From Ruminobacter amylophilus (GTDB taxonomy: Bacteria; Pseudomonadota; Gammaproteobacteria; Enterobacterales; Succinivibrionaceae), in NCBI RefSeq assembly GCF_900115655.1, contig NZ_FOXF01000007.1, forward strand, positions 1 to 64,000: 64,000 nt of DNA, read 5' to 3'. The notes beneath the pieces were generated by a model, which was given only the letters and a program-made list of their open reading frames with translations, ran no database searches and was not told the origin of the DNA. A program made the translations under genes and the position numbers. Shown in pieces: positions 38,683-47,901 of the stretch (positions are counted from its first letter, which is position 1; each line of letters opens with the position of its first letter).

Positions 38683-41202
38683 ATGTTAGACATGTTATTG
38701 ATACCCATAATTCTTCCATCAATCGATGTGACTGAAGAACCGGCTCTTCCTTCCCAGGTGGAGGTAGCATACAGCTATCAGGACAGAAACCCTTATAAAT
38801 GCGTTGAGCTGATAAACACCTACATCGATGGAAAAATCCGTACTGACGTCACTTCCGGAAGCACTGCCGACAAGTCATTCAGACCGTCAGAACAGGCTGT
38901 TTCAGAAGAAAATGCTGAGAATTCCGAATCTCAGAACTCTGATGACAGTGTTACGCCGTCAGAAAATCAGGAAGAAGAGTCTTTGAAAACCGAAGAGGAA
39001 CAGCCGGCAGCAGCCGAGAAAGAATCTCAGACCGACGCAGCCGCACATGTTCCGCAACCTGAATCTGATAACACTCATTCCGCACACACTGCTGAAACCG
39101 GCCCGAAACCGAGTGCCCTCTCTCAGACAGAGAATATGGATACCAATGTCATAAGACAGGTGATTCTTGACGATATGGAATCAGAAAAGGAACAGGCAAG
39201 ATCCGATTACCTGTTCGTTGCCAGAAATGCAGAAAAAGAACGTATTTTCAATGCCCTGATGTCCTGCAAAATCAAAGCGGGCGTAGCCAGGAACGAAGAG
39301 TTCAGAAATCACTATTCATACAGAAAAAACACCCTGACATCAGCCATATACAAATACAATAAAATCAGAACAGCCCTGCAGAACAAGACAATAAAACCTT
39401 CTGACGTTAATTTTATTCAGAACCCTTCGGAACTGAACCGTGAAAATTATCAGAAGATCAAACCGTACATACAGCTTATAGAACTTTACAAACTTTCTGA
39501 AAGCAACAATCTCAAGGCAGTATCATTTTTCGAAAACAACATAAATGATCAGGCTTTCAACAGTTACCCGGAAAGCGTAAAAAACGCCTTCTGGATACAG
39601 GGATTCAATCTGTATTACGGGCTTAACCACCAGAATATCGCATATTACCTGCTGAATCTGGTAGAAAAAAACTACAGCGGCAAAACGCAGTACACGTACA
39701 CCAATGCCATTCTTGCCAAGCAGCTCAGCATGCTGGCGATGGAAAACAAAGACTTTGAATATGCCGAAGAACATTTGAGCAGATACGTATCCGTTATTGA
39801 GCATATTCCTGAAGAACAGATGAATTATATCGATAATCTGCTGCAGCTGAGTGACCTTAAAATAAAAACAGGTCATTCAAATGATGCCGTTACCCTTCTG
39901 AAGAAGGCAGATCATCTGATAAATTACACCACCATGGATAAGGCAGATGAAGAACGATTTAAAGGAATTCTTTCTCATCTTTACATTGAGGTTCACGAAT
40001 ACGAACGCGCCCTGTTCTATCTGGACACGGATAACCACAATTATTCCTTTGACAGTGAAAAAACAATTTCCCTTCTGAGACTCATCGATCTGGCCATAGC
40101 CCTCAACGGCACCAATCAGACCAGTAATGCAGCCCAGCTGATGAAAACCATTGGCGGTTACCTTGACAAGCTCCCGGATCAGTACAAGCCTCTCTACTAC
40201 CACACCAATGCAGCCATTGAAGCCACTCAGGGAAATTATGCCGAAGCCTATAAAAACGTGGAAGCCGCGTACGGGTACGGTAAGAATCTGTACACCAGAC
40301 TTCCAGACAACCAGTCTCACAATCTGCCGCCTCCTACGTTCTATCAGAACTATCTGCCGCATAACAATAATATTGTAAGCGTGCCGATCAGAATGATGAT
40401 CGTCATGCTTTCAGGCTCCACCATTCTGTTCCTGATAGTTGTCCTGGCATTTTTGCGTTATTACAACAAATCAAAGGAATTTGAACGTGAAATTGACAGA
40501 ATAGAAGACGATTATCCGCAGTCATTGAGCAGTGACATCAAAAACTACAATGACTTCATGAACTTTATTATCAGACAGAGCATGAATTACCATCAGTCTG
40601 ATAATGACATGGGCACCAAAAACATCGATCTCATCAATAACAAGGATATCTACCAGATATTCATACCCGGATTTACCGATCTGTCAATAAAGAGAGGTTA
40701 CAAACAGGCCCAGAATCAGAGAAACGCATTTATTGACAAGCTGCAGAACCTTCTGCACATTGCTTCCGACATCTATGTAATCAGCGACGCCCGTTACGTT
40801 ATTGTAACCAAACCGAATGCCGACATGGATGCATTTACAATGAGTAACACCATCATAAATAAAATAGAACAGGTACTTAAGGAACTGCACATTGATCCCG
40901 TGGTCAATGCAGGCATCATCAGCTACCCGTTCATCAACAGTGCTCCTTATTCGCTGGAATCCACAAGAATTTTCGAACTGCTATCACTGGCTCTTGCCGG
41001 AGCAAGATCCATAGCTGATCATAACCAGCAGTCTTCCTTTGTAAGACTCAATGCGAACAGACTTGACAAGAGCAGTATTCAGGACGGAGACACCTATGCG
41101 AGAGCAATCAACTGCATCAAGAAAGGAAGCATAAAGACAATCTCCCTGCCTGAAGAAAGTCAGATAGACTGGCAGCAGATTCAGGAAGACACCATGCTTT
41201 AA
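38683..41202 (+). CDS. TPR-like membrane protein with degenerate GGDEF domain
   Basis: 839 aa. Short hydrophobic N terminus, acidic Ser/Glu low-complexity region (about 55-150), long helical region with TPR-like repeats (about 170-550), one TM (about 570-592), and a C-terminal domain of about 230 residues. That last domain follows GGDEF topology: YVISDARYVIVTK sits where RxGGDEF would be, then VNAGIISYPF and LLSLALAGARSIADHN match the later GGDEF strands and AD.AlY.AK..G element, with all catalytic residues gone. AGGG lies about 9 nt before the ATG. Co-directional with rsmE and queF. A scaffold or signalling role is inference; no close match recognised. Confidence 0.6.
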   Translation: MLDMLLIPIILPSIDVTEEPALPSQVEVAYSYQDRNPYKCVELINTYIDGKIRTDVTSGSTADKSFRPSEQAVSEENAENSESQNSDDSVTPSENQEEESLKTEEEQPAAAEKESQTDAAAHVPQPESDNTHSAHTAETGPKPSALSQTENMDTNVIRQVILDDMESEKEQARSDYLFVARNAEKERIFNALMSCKIKAGVARNEEFRNHYSYRKNTLTSAIYKYNKIRTALQNKTIKPSDVNFIQNPSELNRENYQKIKPYIQLIELYKLSESNNLKAVSFFENNINDQAFNSYPESVKNAFWIQGFNLYYGLNHQNIAYYLLNLVEKNYSGKTQYTYTNAILAKQLSMLAMENKDFEYAEEHLSRYVSVIEHIPEEQMNYIDNLLQLSDLKIKTGHSNDAVTLLKKADHLINYTTMDKADEERFKGILSHLYIEVHEYERALFYLDTDNHNYSFDSEKTISLLRLIDLAIALNGTNQTSNAAQLMKTIGGYLDKLPDQYKPLYYHTNAAIEATQGNYAEAYKNVEAAYGYGKNLYTRLPDNQSHNLPPPTFYQNYLPHNNNIVSVPIRMMIVMLSGSTILFLIVVLAFLRYYNKSKEFEREIDRIEDDYPQSLSSDIKNYNDFMNFIIRQSMNYHQSDNDMGTKNIDLINNKDIYQIFIPGFTDLSIKRGYKQAQNQRNAFIDKLQNLLHIASDIYVISDARYVIVTKPNADMDAFTMSNTIINKIEQVLKELHIDPVVNAGIISYPFINSAPYSLESTRIFELLSLALAGARSIADHNQQSSFVRLNANRLDKSSIQDGDTYARAINCIKKGSIKTISLPEESQIDWQQIQEDTML

Positions 41203-41254
41203 TCAGCAGGAGCGGAGCAATCATTTTCTGATGTGTGTTTAGAACATCTCTGTT

Positions 41255-41722
41255 TTACACCACCGGACGATTGCGGTAAAAAAGCAGCGCTGGCATGGCT
41301 ATCCCCATGCCTATGGCAAGCAGCACCGTTGAAGTTATTATGCCGTTCTCAAAAAATGATTCAATAAGTCCGGCCTTTGTTTCTTCAGCGTTTCGCATCT
41401 GAATAATTGACAGAAGTGTAAGATAGGCAAATTTTCCCGGAATTATAGGCACAATACTGGCAACAGTAAACACCAGGCGAGGCACTCTCAGTCTCGGAGA
41501 CAGGAAAATAAACATCAGGCTTATGGTTATACTGGCTATGAATGAAGATGCCACAATTCCGAATCCCACGTTATTAATACACACTGTTCTGGTGATATGG
41601 GCCACAGCACCTCCGAGAGCCGCATACGGTACATATTTCAAAGGTGTATTGAACAGCATGGCAAAAACTGCGGCCGGTACGGCACTGAAACAGAAATCAA
41701 GCAGATATAACTCAAGACTCAT
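41255..41722 (-). CDS. yjjB: YjjB-like small subunit of a ThrE-type exporter
   Basis: About 155 aa with four to five TMs; contains NTPLKYVPYAALGGAVAH and VPRLVFTVASIVPIIPGKFAY, the pattern of the ThrE_2/YjjB family. In E. coli YjjP and YjjB together are reported to export succinate. I chose the second Met (AGAGAAG upstream); the first Met at 41746 would add eight basic residues. Follows yjjP by about 78 nt, with a TCACCG/CGGTGA hairpin (41752-41770) in between. Confidence 0.85.
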   Translation of the reverse strand: MSLELYLLDFCFSAVPAAVFAMLFNTPLKYVPYAALGGAVAHITRTVCINNVGFGIVASSFIASITISLMFIFLSPRLRVPRLVFTVASIVPIIPGKFAYLTLLSIIQMRNAEETKAGLIESFFENGIITSTVLLAIGMGIAMPALLFYRNRPVV

Positions 41723-41800
41723 AATAAATCTTCTCTTTGTTTTCATAATTTATCACCGAAAAACGGTGATGACAGGCAGTCTCTTCCTGCCCGGTCTTAC

Positions 41801-42583
41801 CTACCATTTATCTATCGGCAGAATGGAAAAAGCCGTCATGATACCAAGACATACGGATGCCACCAGCATAATGGAATTTATAAGTCTTGTGGCTCCCACG
41901 GATGTGTATCCCTTGAACAGATCCAGAATTCCCGTTATGAAAGGGAATCCGGGAACCAGAAGAAGCAGACTTACCACCATGGCAACAGCCAGATTGTATT
42001 CACTTAAATGAAAAATTCCAGTACCGACCCAGAAGGAAATAATGGTACTGATGAAACCGCATGTCGTAAAAATAAACATGTCGAACAGGTGAAATTTCTG
42101 CATCAAGAGCTTACATGCCATGGTTATGGTACCGGCTACAAGTGCTGTCATGCTTGCATCCATATCCCCTCCGTTTATTACGGAAAAGGCGGCGGTGGCA
42201 ATCCCCACTGCAGCAACCATAAACAGACGGTTGTACGAAAACTGAGGAATGTGTTCCAGCTTTTCCATAAGCTCATCAGCAGTTATAAGACCTTTTTCCG
42301 CATCCTGACAGAGACGGGTATAAAACACCAGGTTATGCATGTTGATACCTACCCTGTCGATACGGCCGAAGGTGGTATACTCCTCCCGATACTCACGTTC
42401 ATCGGATACGGGAAATACAAGCTTGACACCGACGGATCCGGGACTGACTATGACTGTAGCCTGACAGCCGTAGGCGCTGGCAACTCTTTCGGTAGTCTGA
42501 ATTATCAGACGGGTTTCTGAACCGCACATGTACATCCGCCTTGCCAGAGAGACAATAAGCTCCGCAAAATCGCTATTTTTCAT
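41801..42583 (-). CDS. yjjP: YjjP-like large subunit of a ThrE-type exporter
   Basis: 260 aa. Soluble N-terminal half (about 1-115) with the ThrE hallmark YMCGSETRLI and a serine-protease-like conserved region, then about five TMs, including LLLVPGFPFITGILDLFKG (about 205-225). Pairs with YjjB; by E. coli precedent the complex exports dicarboxylates such as succinate, which fits a succinate-forming fermenter. Substrate here is inferred. Confidence 0.87.
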   Translation of the reverse strand: MKNSDFAELIVSLARRMYMCGSETRLIIQTTERVASAYGCQATVIVSPGSVGVKLVFPVSDEREYREEYTTFGRIDRVGINMHNLVFYTRLCQDAEKGLITADELMEKLEHIPQFSYNRLFMVAAVGIATAAFSVINGGDMDASMTALVAGTITMACKLLMQKFHLFDMFIFTTCGFISTIISFWVGTGIFHLSEYNLAVAMVVSLLLLVPGFPFITGILDLFKGYTSVGATRLINSIMLVASVCLGIMTAFSILPIDKW

Positions 42584-42859
42584 ACCATTTCCATGCTACT
42601 CATAAAACTTTTCACCGGTATCGGACAGCAGATATTGACTGCACAAAGTCAAAACCGGCAGGGTTCTATCATTCTATCATAAACATCACTGTTTACGTAA
42701 AAACAGGCGAACCGCAGTATTTGCCTTTTCCTCCGTCTGCTGAAAACATGGATATACGTGCACTTTCATCAAAACATGACAGTCATATACGGAATTTTTG
42801 ATTAATTTGAATTAAGAATTCTTTAAACAGTATGTGAATACGCAGAAGATCTGATGGAA

Positions 42860-42890
42860 CAGAAAACAATTATGGCTGTCCGGAGCCATA
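42860..42890 (-). terminator. Terminator of the tRNA operon
   Basis: On the minus strand ATGGCT pairs with AGCCAT around a CCGGAC loop, followed by AATTGTTTTC; about 60 nt beyond tRNA-Leu. Confidence 0.65.
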
Positions 42891-42949
42891 CTGATTGATT
42901 AAGGATTTATATAAGATATATCTGAAGATATTTTGATTCTCACTCCCGA

Positions 42950-43033
42950 TGGTGCGGGAAGAGAGACTCGAACTCTCACACACAAGGCGCCAGAACCTAA
43001 ATCTGGTGCGTCTACCAATTTCGCCATTCCCGC
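42950..43033 (-). tRNA. tRNA-Leu(TAG)
   Basis: Minus-strand GCGGGAATGGCGAAATTGG start, anticodon loop TTTAGGT (anticodon TAG), a long variable arm, GTTCGAGTC T-arm, and encoded CCA. Last of four tRNA genes in one operon. Confidence 0.95.
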
Positions 43034-43039
43034 GTCTCA

Positions 43040-43116
43040 TGGGGTGGCTGATGGGGTTCGAACCCACGACAACCGGAATCACAATCCGGGACTCTACCAA
43101 CTGAGCTACAGCCACC
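43040..43116 (-). tRNA. tRNA-His(GTG)
   Basis: Anticodon loop TTGTGAT (GTG), acceptor GTGGCTG/CAGCCAC with the extra G-1:C73 pair typical of histidine tRNA, encoded CCA. Confidence 0.96.
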
Positions 43117-43135
43117 ATAGAGATGTATCAGCAAA

Positions 43136-43212
<77 letters not shown>

Positions 43213-43228
43213 ATACCCTTTTCGAAGA

Positions 43229-43305
<77 letters not shown>

Positions 43306-43329
43306 ATGCCATTTTGCTAACAGGTGTGC

Positions 43330-43358
43330 ATGATAGAGTACAAACCCTGTTTCGTCAA
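43330..43358 (-). promoter_or_regulatory. tRNA operon promoter
   Basis: Minus-strand -35 TTGACG (43353-43358), 17-bp spacer, -10 TATCAT (43330-43335), about 25 bp before tRNA-Pro. Confidence 0.75.
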
Positions 43359-43713
43359 TCATTTTTTTGTAAAAATTTAATTTTTATGTTTTATTGATTG
43401 AGTTTTAGTCATTTTTACTGAATTTGAACAAATTTAAGACAGAAACATAAAGTCAACTTCTGATAATCTTCTTCACGGGCCGTTTCAGCCGGTCCGCAAC
43501 TGTCAAATCAGTAAAAAAAAACGTCAAAAACAATATATTTAATCAATGTATCACTGTTTATGTATAAAAACTGTTATTATATTCAGTCAAATCAAGGTAA
43601 GCGGACACACGCATGTCCGTAATGGGAATTTTTTGTTCTGACGAACAGATATGAACTAATAACTTAAAACAGTTCCGTACTCATATGCCTGACGTTATTC
43701 ACCGGTGAATTCT
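43359..43713. other. Intergenic region upstream of the WYL pair
   Basis: About 355 bp, AT-rich, without a supported gene. A CGGACA/TGTCCG hairpin lies at about 43602-43619, roughly 95 nt before the first WYL-type gene; a TATTAT -10-like element lies near 43574-43581. Confidence 0.4.
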
Positions 43714-45108
43714 ATGCGCAGCAAAAAAAACAATAATTCAGATAACCACAACACTCAGTACATGACATATATTCTGAGACCTAATCAGTTGCTCAAAATG
43801 AGGGAGACTCTCAGAAGCATATTCATTTTTCCGAACGAGTCAAAACACAAAATAGCCGAACGAATATCCGTTACCGCAGCTGAAAAGAATAACAATACCG
43901 CTAATAAAAAACAGGGAGTAACTCTGTCCAGAAGGTTTGTCGCACTTGTGGAAAACCTTCTTAACCTTGGATATGAAATAAAAACCAAGGTCAGAGATGA
44001 GAACGGTCACCCCGTCTATCACGGCAATTCCTGCTGCAGTTCATATGGTCATACACCGTGTCATAACTATATGACTTTTTTCAAGATATACTGCTGTCTG
44101 AATGATCAGAATCTGTTTCTGATGAAGTTTCTTCTCTCTTCACTGTACGAAACGACCTTTACCGTAAGACAGATGTCAGACAAGTGCAATTTCCTGTTCT
44201 ACGACAGTGAAGGCGATGACAAACAGGATCATTACAAAAAATACGGCGACAGAGCCAAATTACTGCATAGAAACGGAATTCTTAAATACGAAAAACGCAA
44301 GTACTCGATCTCAGACTCATACACCATTGATTCCGTATTCGGAAACATGAATCAGAATATTATTGATTTCATAAATTTTTTTACAATCTATTCTCCTGTC
44401 GGGCTTCCGGGTTTTTACATCAGCAACATTCTGAATATCTTTTACGAAGGACAGTTTACAAGGGATAATTTCATCTATAAATTCTACAATCCGTTCCCGA
44501 CCATCAATCAGGAAATAAAATACAACCTGCTCTATTACATTTCCATGAAAAGAAGTGTAAAAATAAGCTACTTCAAGGAAGAATACACGGGAAATTCCAG
44601 AAAAAACAAAATCAGAGTGACCTGCGTTCCATTGAAGATTCTTTACCGCCAGCTGGTATGTCGTGAATACCTGCTTGCACACGGCGCTGAAGATGATAAT
44701 TTCATATCAGTAAGACTGGACAACATTACCAGCGTGGATCCTGGAGAGCCTGTCTCTGCCGATGAATTCAACGTACTCACCGAAAAACTGAACAGACTGA
44801 ACATCAACTCTTCAAGGATCAGTGAAAATCCTGATATGGTAAAAATAAAATTTCAGATTCCGCCTGAAGAAAAGTATGTCCTTAACAGACTTGAAAGACA
44901 GGCAAACCATAACAGTAAAATCATATGTGAAGACCCTGAGCGTCATATTTATGCATACAGTTCAGAAATTTCCGACGAAAATGAAATGCAGAGCTGGCTG
45001 AAAACATTTATCGGCCGCATTGTAAATATCAGCACCACTGGAAAACAGCTGGGAGAACAGTTCAGCTCCGACCTGAAACAGATGATGGAAATGTATAACG
45101 TTAAATAA
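43714..45108 (+). CDS. WYL-domain-type protein A
   Basis: 464 aa. The N-terminal half holds a cysteine-rich patch (GNSCCSSYGHTPCHN, about residues 100-114, and YCC) and a winged-helix-like stretch with FTVRQMSDKC (about 148-157). A WYL-like beta domain follows (about 280-365: VKISYF, then VPLKILYRQLVCREYLLAHG and FISVRLDNITSV). The C terminus resembles the WCX extension. The W-Y-L residues are not kept exactly (REYLL). GGTGA precedes the ATG; an upstream in-frame GTG at 43705 is less likely. The family usually contains ligand-responsive transcription regulators, common near defence systems. Followed 20 nt later by a second WYL-type gene. Confidence 0.65.
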   Translation: MRSKKNNNSDNHNTQYMTYILRPNQLLKMRETLRSIFIFPNESKHKIAERISVTAAEKNNNTANKKQGVTLSRRFVALVENLLNLGYEIKTKVRDENGHPVYHGNSCCSSYGHTPCHNYMTFFKIYCCLNDQNLFLMKFLLSSLYETTFTVRQMSDKCNFLFYDSEGDDKQDHYKKYGDRAKLLHRNGILKYEKRKYSISDSYTIDSVFGNMNQNIIDFINFFTIYSPVGLPGFYISNILNIFYEGQFTRDNFIYKFYNPFPTINQEIKYNLLYYISMKRSVKISYFKEEYTGNSRKNKIRVTCVPLKILYRQLVCREYLLAHGAEDDNFISVRLDNITSVDPGEPVSADEFNVLTEKLNRLNINSSRISENPDMVKIKFQIPPEEKYVLNRLERQANHNSKIICEDPERHIYAYSSEISDENEMQSWLKTFIGRIVNISTTGKQLGEQFSSDLKQMMEMYNVK

Positions 45109-45128
45109 AATGTCAGGAGACTGATAAC

Positions 45129-46175
45129 ATGACCAAAAAATTCGATATAAACGAAATTGAAAATATTCTGTCACCGCTGTACAGCTACGATATGTTCGCC
45201 ATGCTGAAAATCATAAGTTCCACAAGCATAAACGAGCTCGGCTCCTTTGATCCGCAAAAAATCATCAAAACAACATTTCCGCATCACTATGCCAGAGAAA
45301 ACAATGTGGAAAAATTCATCAGGGACTGTAAAAAATCTGAATTAAATTCCTTAAAAGCCGACACTCCGAAAATAACAACCAAAACCACGCCTCTTACCTA
45401 TCTGGAATTAAAATGGCTGAAGCTGGTGATAAATGATCCCAAAGCCAGACTTTTTCTCAGTCAGGAGAAAATTGATCACATAAGTGAACTGTTAAAAGAC
45501 ATTCCCGAACTGTACGATTCAGCCGCCATGGAAATTCAGGACAGAGAAAAGCAGCCTGACAGTTTCAGCTCCCCGGAATATATTGAAAACTTTCAGACAA
45601 TATACAGTGCCCTGAACAATCGAGGCATACTGGAAATTAATTACCGCACGAACAACTCTGACTCGCTGATTACGGGACTCTATCTGCCACTGCATATGGA
45701 ATACGATTTTCAGTTCAACAGATTCCGTCTCATATGTCTACCTTTCCCTGATGAACAATCTTCTGAAAATACCGAACAGAATAAAGACAACATGATTATG
45801 ACTTTTAATCTTCGAAACATAATCCATGTTAAAAAGTCAGGGAAAATAATCTCCATGGAGAAAAAGCGGGAAATTATTGAACATTGCGTTGTTCCGGAGA
45901 AAACCATAGACATAACAATAAAAATATCATACGCCAAAAACACTCTTGAACGCTTCATGCTGATGTTTGCCTACTACTCAAAAGATCTTAAAAAGGTGAC
46001 AGATGACTCATGTACAGTTACAATGACGATCCCGGAAAATGATTTGTCCAACGTCATTATCAACATTCTGAGATTCGGCATCACCGTTCAGGTTCTCAGT
46101 CCTGACCCGGTTATTGAAAAAATCCGTGAAAAACTTCTTAAACAGAAACGGCTTCTCGAACAGGATCAGCAGTGA
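45129..46175 (+). CDS. WYL-domain-type protein B
   Basis: 348 aa. No clear N-terminal helix-turn-helix. WYL-like domain (about 155-240: ILEINYRTN, LYLPLHMEYDFQFNRFRLIC, FNLRNIIHV) and a good C-terminal WCX-like domain (about 255-335: ITIKISYAKNTLERF, CTVTMTIPENDLSNVIINIL then RFGITVQVLSPDPVIEKI). It probably forms a heteromer with protein A, as paired WYL regulators such as PafB/PafC do. The target is not evident from the neighbours. Confidence 0.68.
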   Translation: MTKKFDINEIENILSPLYSYDMFAMLKIISSTSINELGSFDPQKIIKTTFPHHYARENNVEKFIRDCKKSELNSLKADTPKITTKTTPLTYLELKWLKLVINDPKARLFLSQEKIDHISELLKDIPELYDSAAMEIQDREKQPDSFSSPEYIENFQTIYSALNNRGILEINYRTNNSDSLITGLYLPLHMEYDFQFNRFRLICLPFPDEQSSENTEQNKDNMIMTFNLRNIIHVKKSGKIISMEKKREIIEHCVVPEKTIDITIKISYAKNTLERFMLMFAYYSKDLKKVTDDSCTVTMTIPENDLSNVIINILRFGITVQVLSPDPVIEKIREKLLKQKRLLEQDQQ

Positions 46176-46234
46176 TGTCGGTGAATACAGGTCATATTAA
46201 ACAATATGCGTACAATATAAAATAAGGAGTCAGC

Positions 46235-47080
46235 ATGTCATCTATAGAACCATATCAACTGCTTCAGATTTTTCTGATTTTCTGTGTTTCCGGAACTTTC
46301 GCAGGAACACTTGCAGGCCTGCTCGGTATAGGTGGCGGTATTATCTTTGTACCTGTTTATCACTACAGTTTCATCTATTTCTTCAATATGGATCCCGGTG
46401 ATGCCATTATCACGGCAACAACCACTTCCCTTTTCACCATGATCCCTACTTCACTGTCCTCATGTTTATCACACCTCAGAAGAAACAACATTGATAAACA
46501 GCTTTTTATCAGATGGCTTCCTTTCATGATTGTCGGAGTTCTGCTGGGAACCGTTTTTGCCAGACTGTACGGTGGTTTATGGCTGTCAACTCTCTTTGGA
46601 TGTATTCTGCTCTTTGCCGCAGTGAACATGATTATTCTGTCTAAACTGCCTCCAAGATTTGAAAATCTGCCAAAGCCTCCTCTTCAGTACTGCATGCCTA
46701 CAGCGATTGCCTGTCTGTCATCCATGCTCGGCATCGGCGGCGGAACTCTTACCGTACCGACACTTTCCCTGTTTAAGTACGACACGGTTAAGGCTATAGG
46801 TACTGCAGCGGCAATAGGAACCGTAATCTGCATTCCCGGAGCACTGTTCATTCTTGTAAGAGAAATTATCTATCCGGTTGAAATCGCCAACAGCCCTGCC
46901 CTTACCCTGGGTCATATCGCATTTCTGGCGGTACTTGTGGTACTTCCGTTCTCCATGCTCATGGCTCCTGTAGGTGTGGCAATCAATAAAAGAATGTCCC
47001 AGTCTTCCCTGAAACTGCTGTATGCGGCATTACTGATTTTTACGGGAATAAAGATGTTACTTAACGGATTGGGAATTTAA
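46235..47080 (+). CDS. TSUP (TauE/SafE) family permease
   Basis: 281 aa with about eight TMs and the duplicated family signature: AGLLGIGGGIIFVP (about 28-41) and SSMLGIGGGTLTVP (about 164-177). TSUP proteins export or import sulfur compounds and organic acids; the substrate cannot be told. AAGGAG lies 5 nt before the ATG. The 3' end overlaps a convergent gene by 24 nt. Confidence 0.9.
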   Translation: MSSIEPYQLLQIFLIFCVSGTFAGTLAGLLGIGGGIIFVPVYHYSFIYFFNMDPGDAIITATTTSLFTMIPTSLSSCLSHLRRNNIDKQLFIRWLPFMIVGVLLGTVFARLYGGLWLSTLFGCILLFAAVNMIILSKLPPRFENLPKPPLQYCMPTAIACLSSMLGIGGGTLTVPTLSLFKYDTVKAIGTAAAIGTVICIPGALFILVREIIYPVEIANSPALTLGHIAFLAVLVVLPFSMLMAPVGVAINKRMSQSSLKLLYAALLIFTGIKMLLNGLGI

Positions 47081-47668
47081 GATTTTAGTTAGAATAAACT
47101 GATCCCTGACATTATCAAGAGGTATATCGACTGCCACCAGAGAAAGAAATCTGACGTTGATATCTTCTTGATAATCCACATTTCTTATGACATTTCCGGT
47201 GATATCAATATTGTAATTGACGTCTATCTTCATAATGTATGACTTATCCCTGAAGCTGTCCTGATACTTGTCCAGAAGATACAGGGCCAGCTGGGATTTG
47301 TATTTGGATATCTTGCGGTTGCTCCACTTGCTGTAGTCAGAGTTTTTAAACAGCTTTCTGCTCTGACGCCAGTTTTTTTCACCGAATTTGGTAATTAGTG
47401 ACCTGACTACATCACGGCCGTTGCCGGAGAGTTCACTCTGACAGCTGCACCACACCAGTGAATTCATTCTGTTCTTTAGGGAAAAATTCTTGAAAATAAC
47501 CTGAGGCAGTTCATTGTAATGCTGTAATTCGTAACTGAAATCACTCTTGAGACTTTCCTGTATTTTTGAGCTTTCGCAGACAACACTGTCCCCGCGGTCA
47601 CATCCTGCCGTGCAGGTCATGACGGAGAAAGTCATCAGTGAACAGAAAAATACCCTATAGTCAAACAT
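47057..47668 (-). CDS. Predicted exported protein of unknown function
   Basis: 203 aa with a hydrophobic N terminus (about 6-20) ending in CTAGCDRGDS, which is like a lipobox but lacks the usual aliphatic residue at -3. The remainder is a basic, mixed alpha/beta domain with VWCSCQSELS (about 73-82) and repeated Lys/Ser-rich helices. No family recognised. Overlaps the convergent TSUP gene by 24 nt. Confidence 0.55.
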   Translation of the reverse strand: MFDYRVFFCSLMTFSVMTCTAGCDRGDSVVCESSKIQESLKSDFSYELQHYNELPQVIFKNFSLKNRMNSLVWCSCQSELSGNGRDVVRSLITKFGEKNWRQSRKLFKNSDYSKWSNRKISKYKSQLALYLLDKYQDSFRDKSYIMKIDVNYNIDITGNVIRNVDYQEDINVRFLSLVAVDIPLDNVRDQFILTKILNSQSVK

Positions 47669-47901
47669 ACGGAAGCAGTAAAAATATCAACAGGTTACGT
47701 GGAGAACTGACGGAATATCCGCAAAGCAGATACTGTATATTTTAACATAGACCTAACAAATAAATTAAAATTTTTGAACAACCTCAATAAAAAATTTATT
47801 CAAACACTCTTCCAACAGTTCTAAAAAAACAAATAAAATAACAAATATCAGATACATGTATTATAATACGCAAAGATTATTGTACACATAAGGGGTATTC
47901 A

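Noticed and set aside
39523-40362. Two long minus-strand frames opposite the TPR/GGDEF-like gene
   Set aside because: They mirror the codon structure of the plus-strand gene and have no ribosome-binding site or homology.
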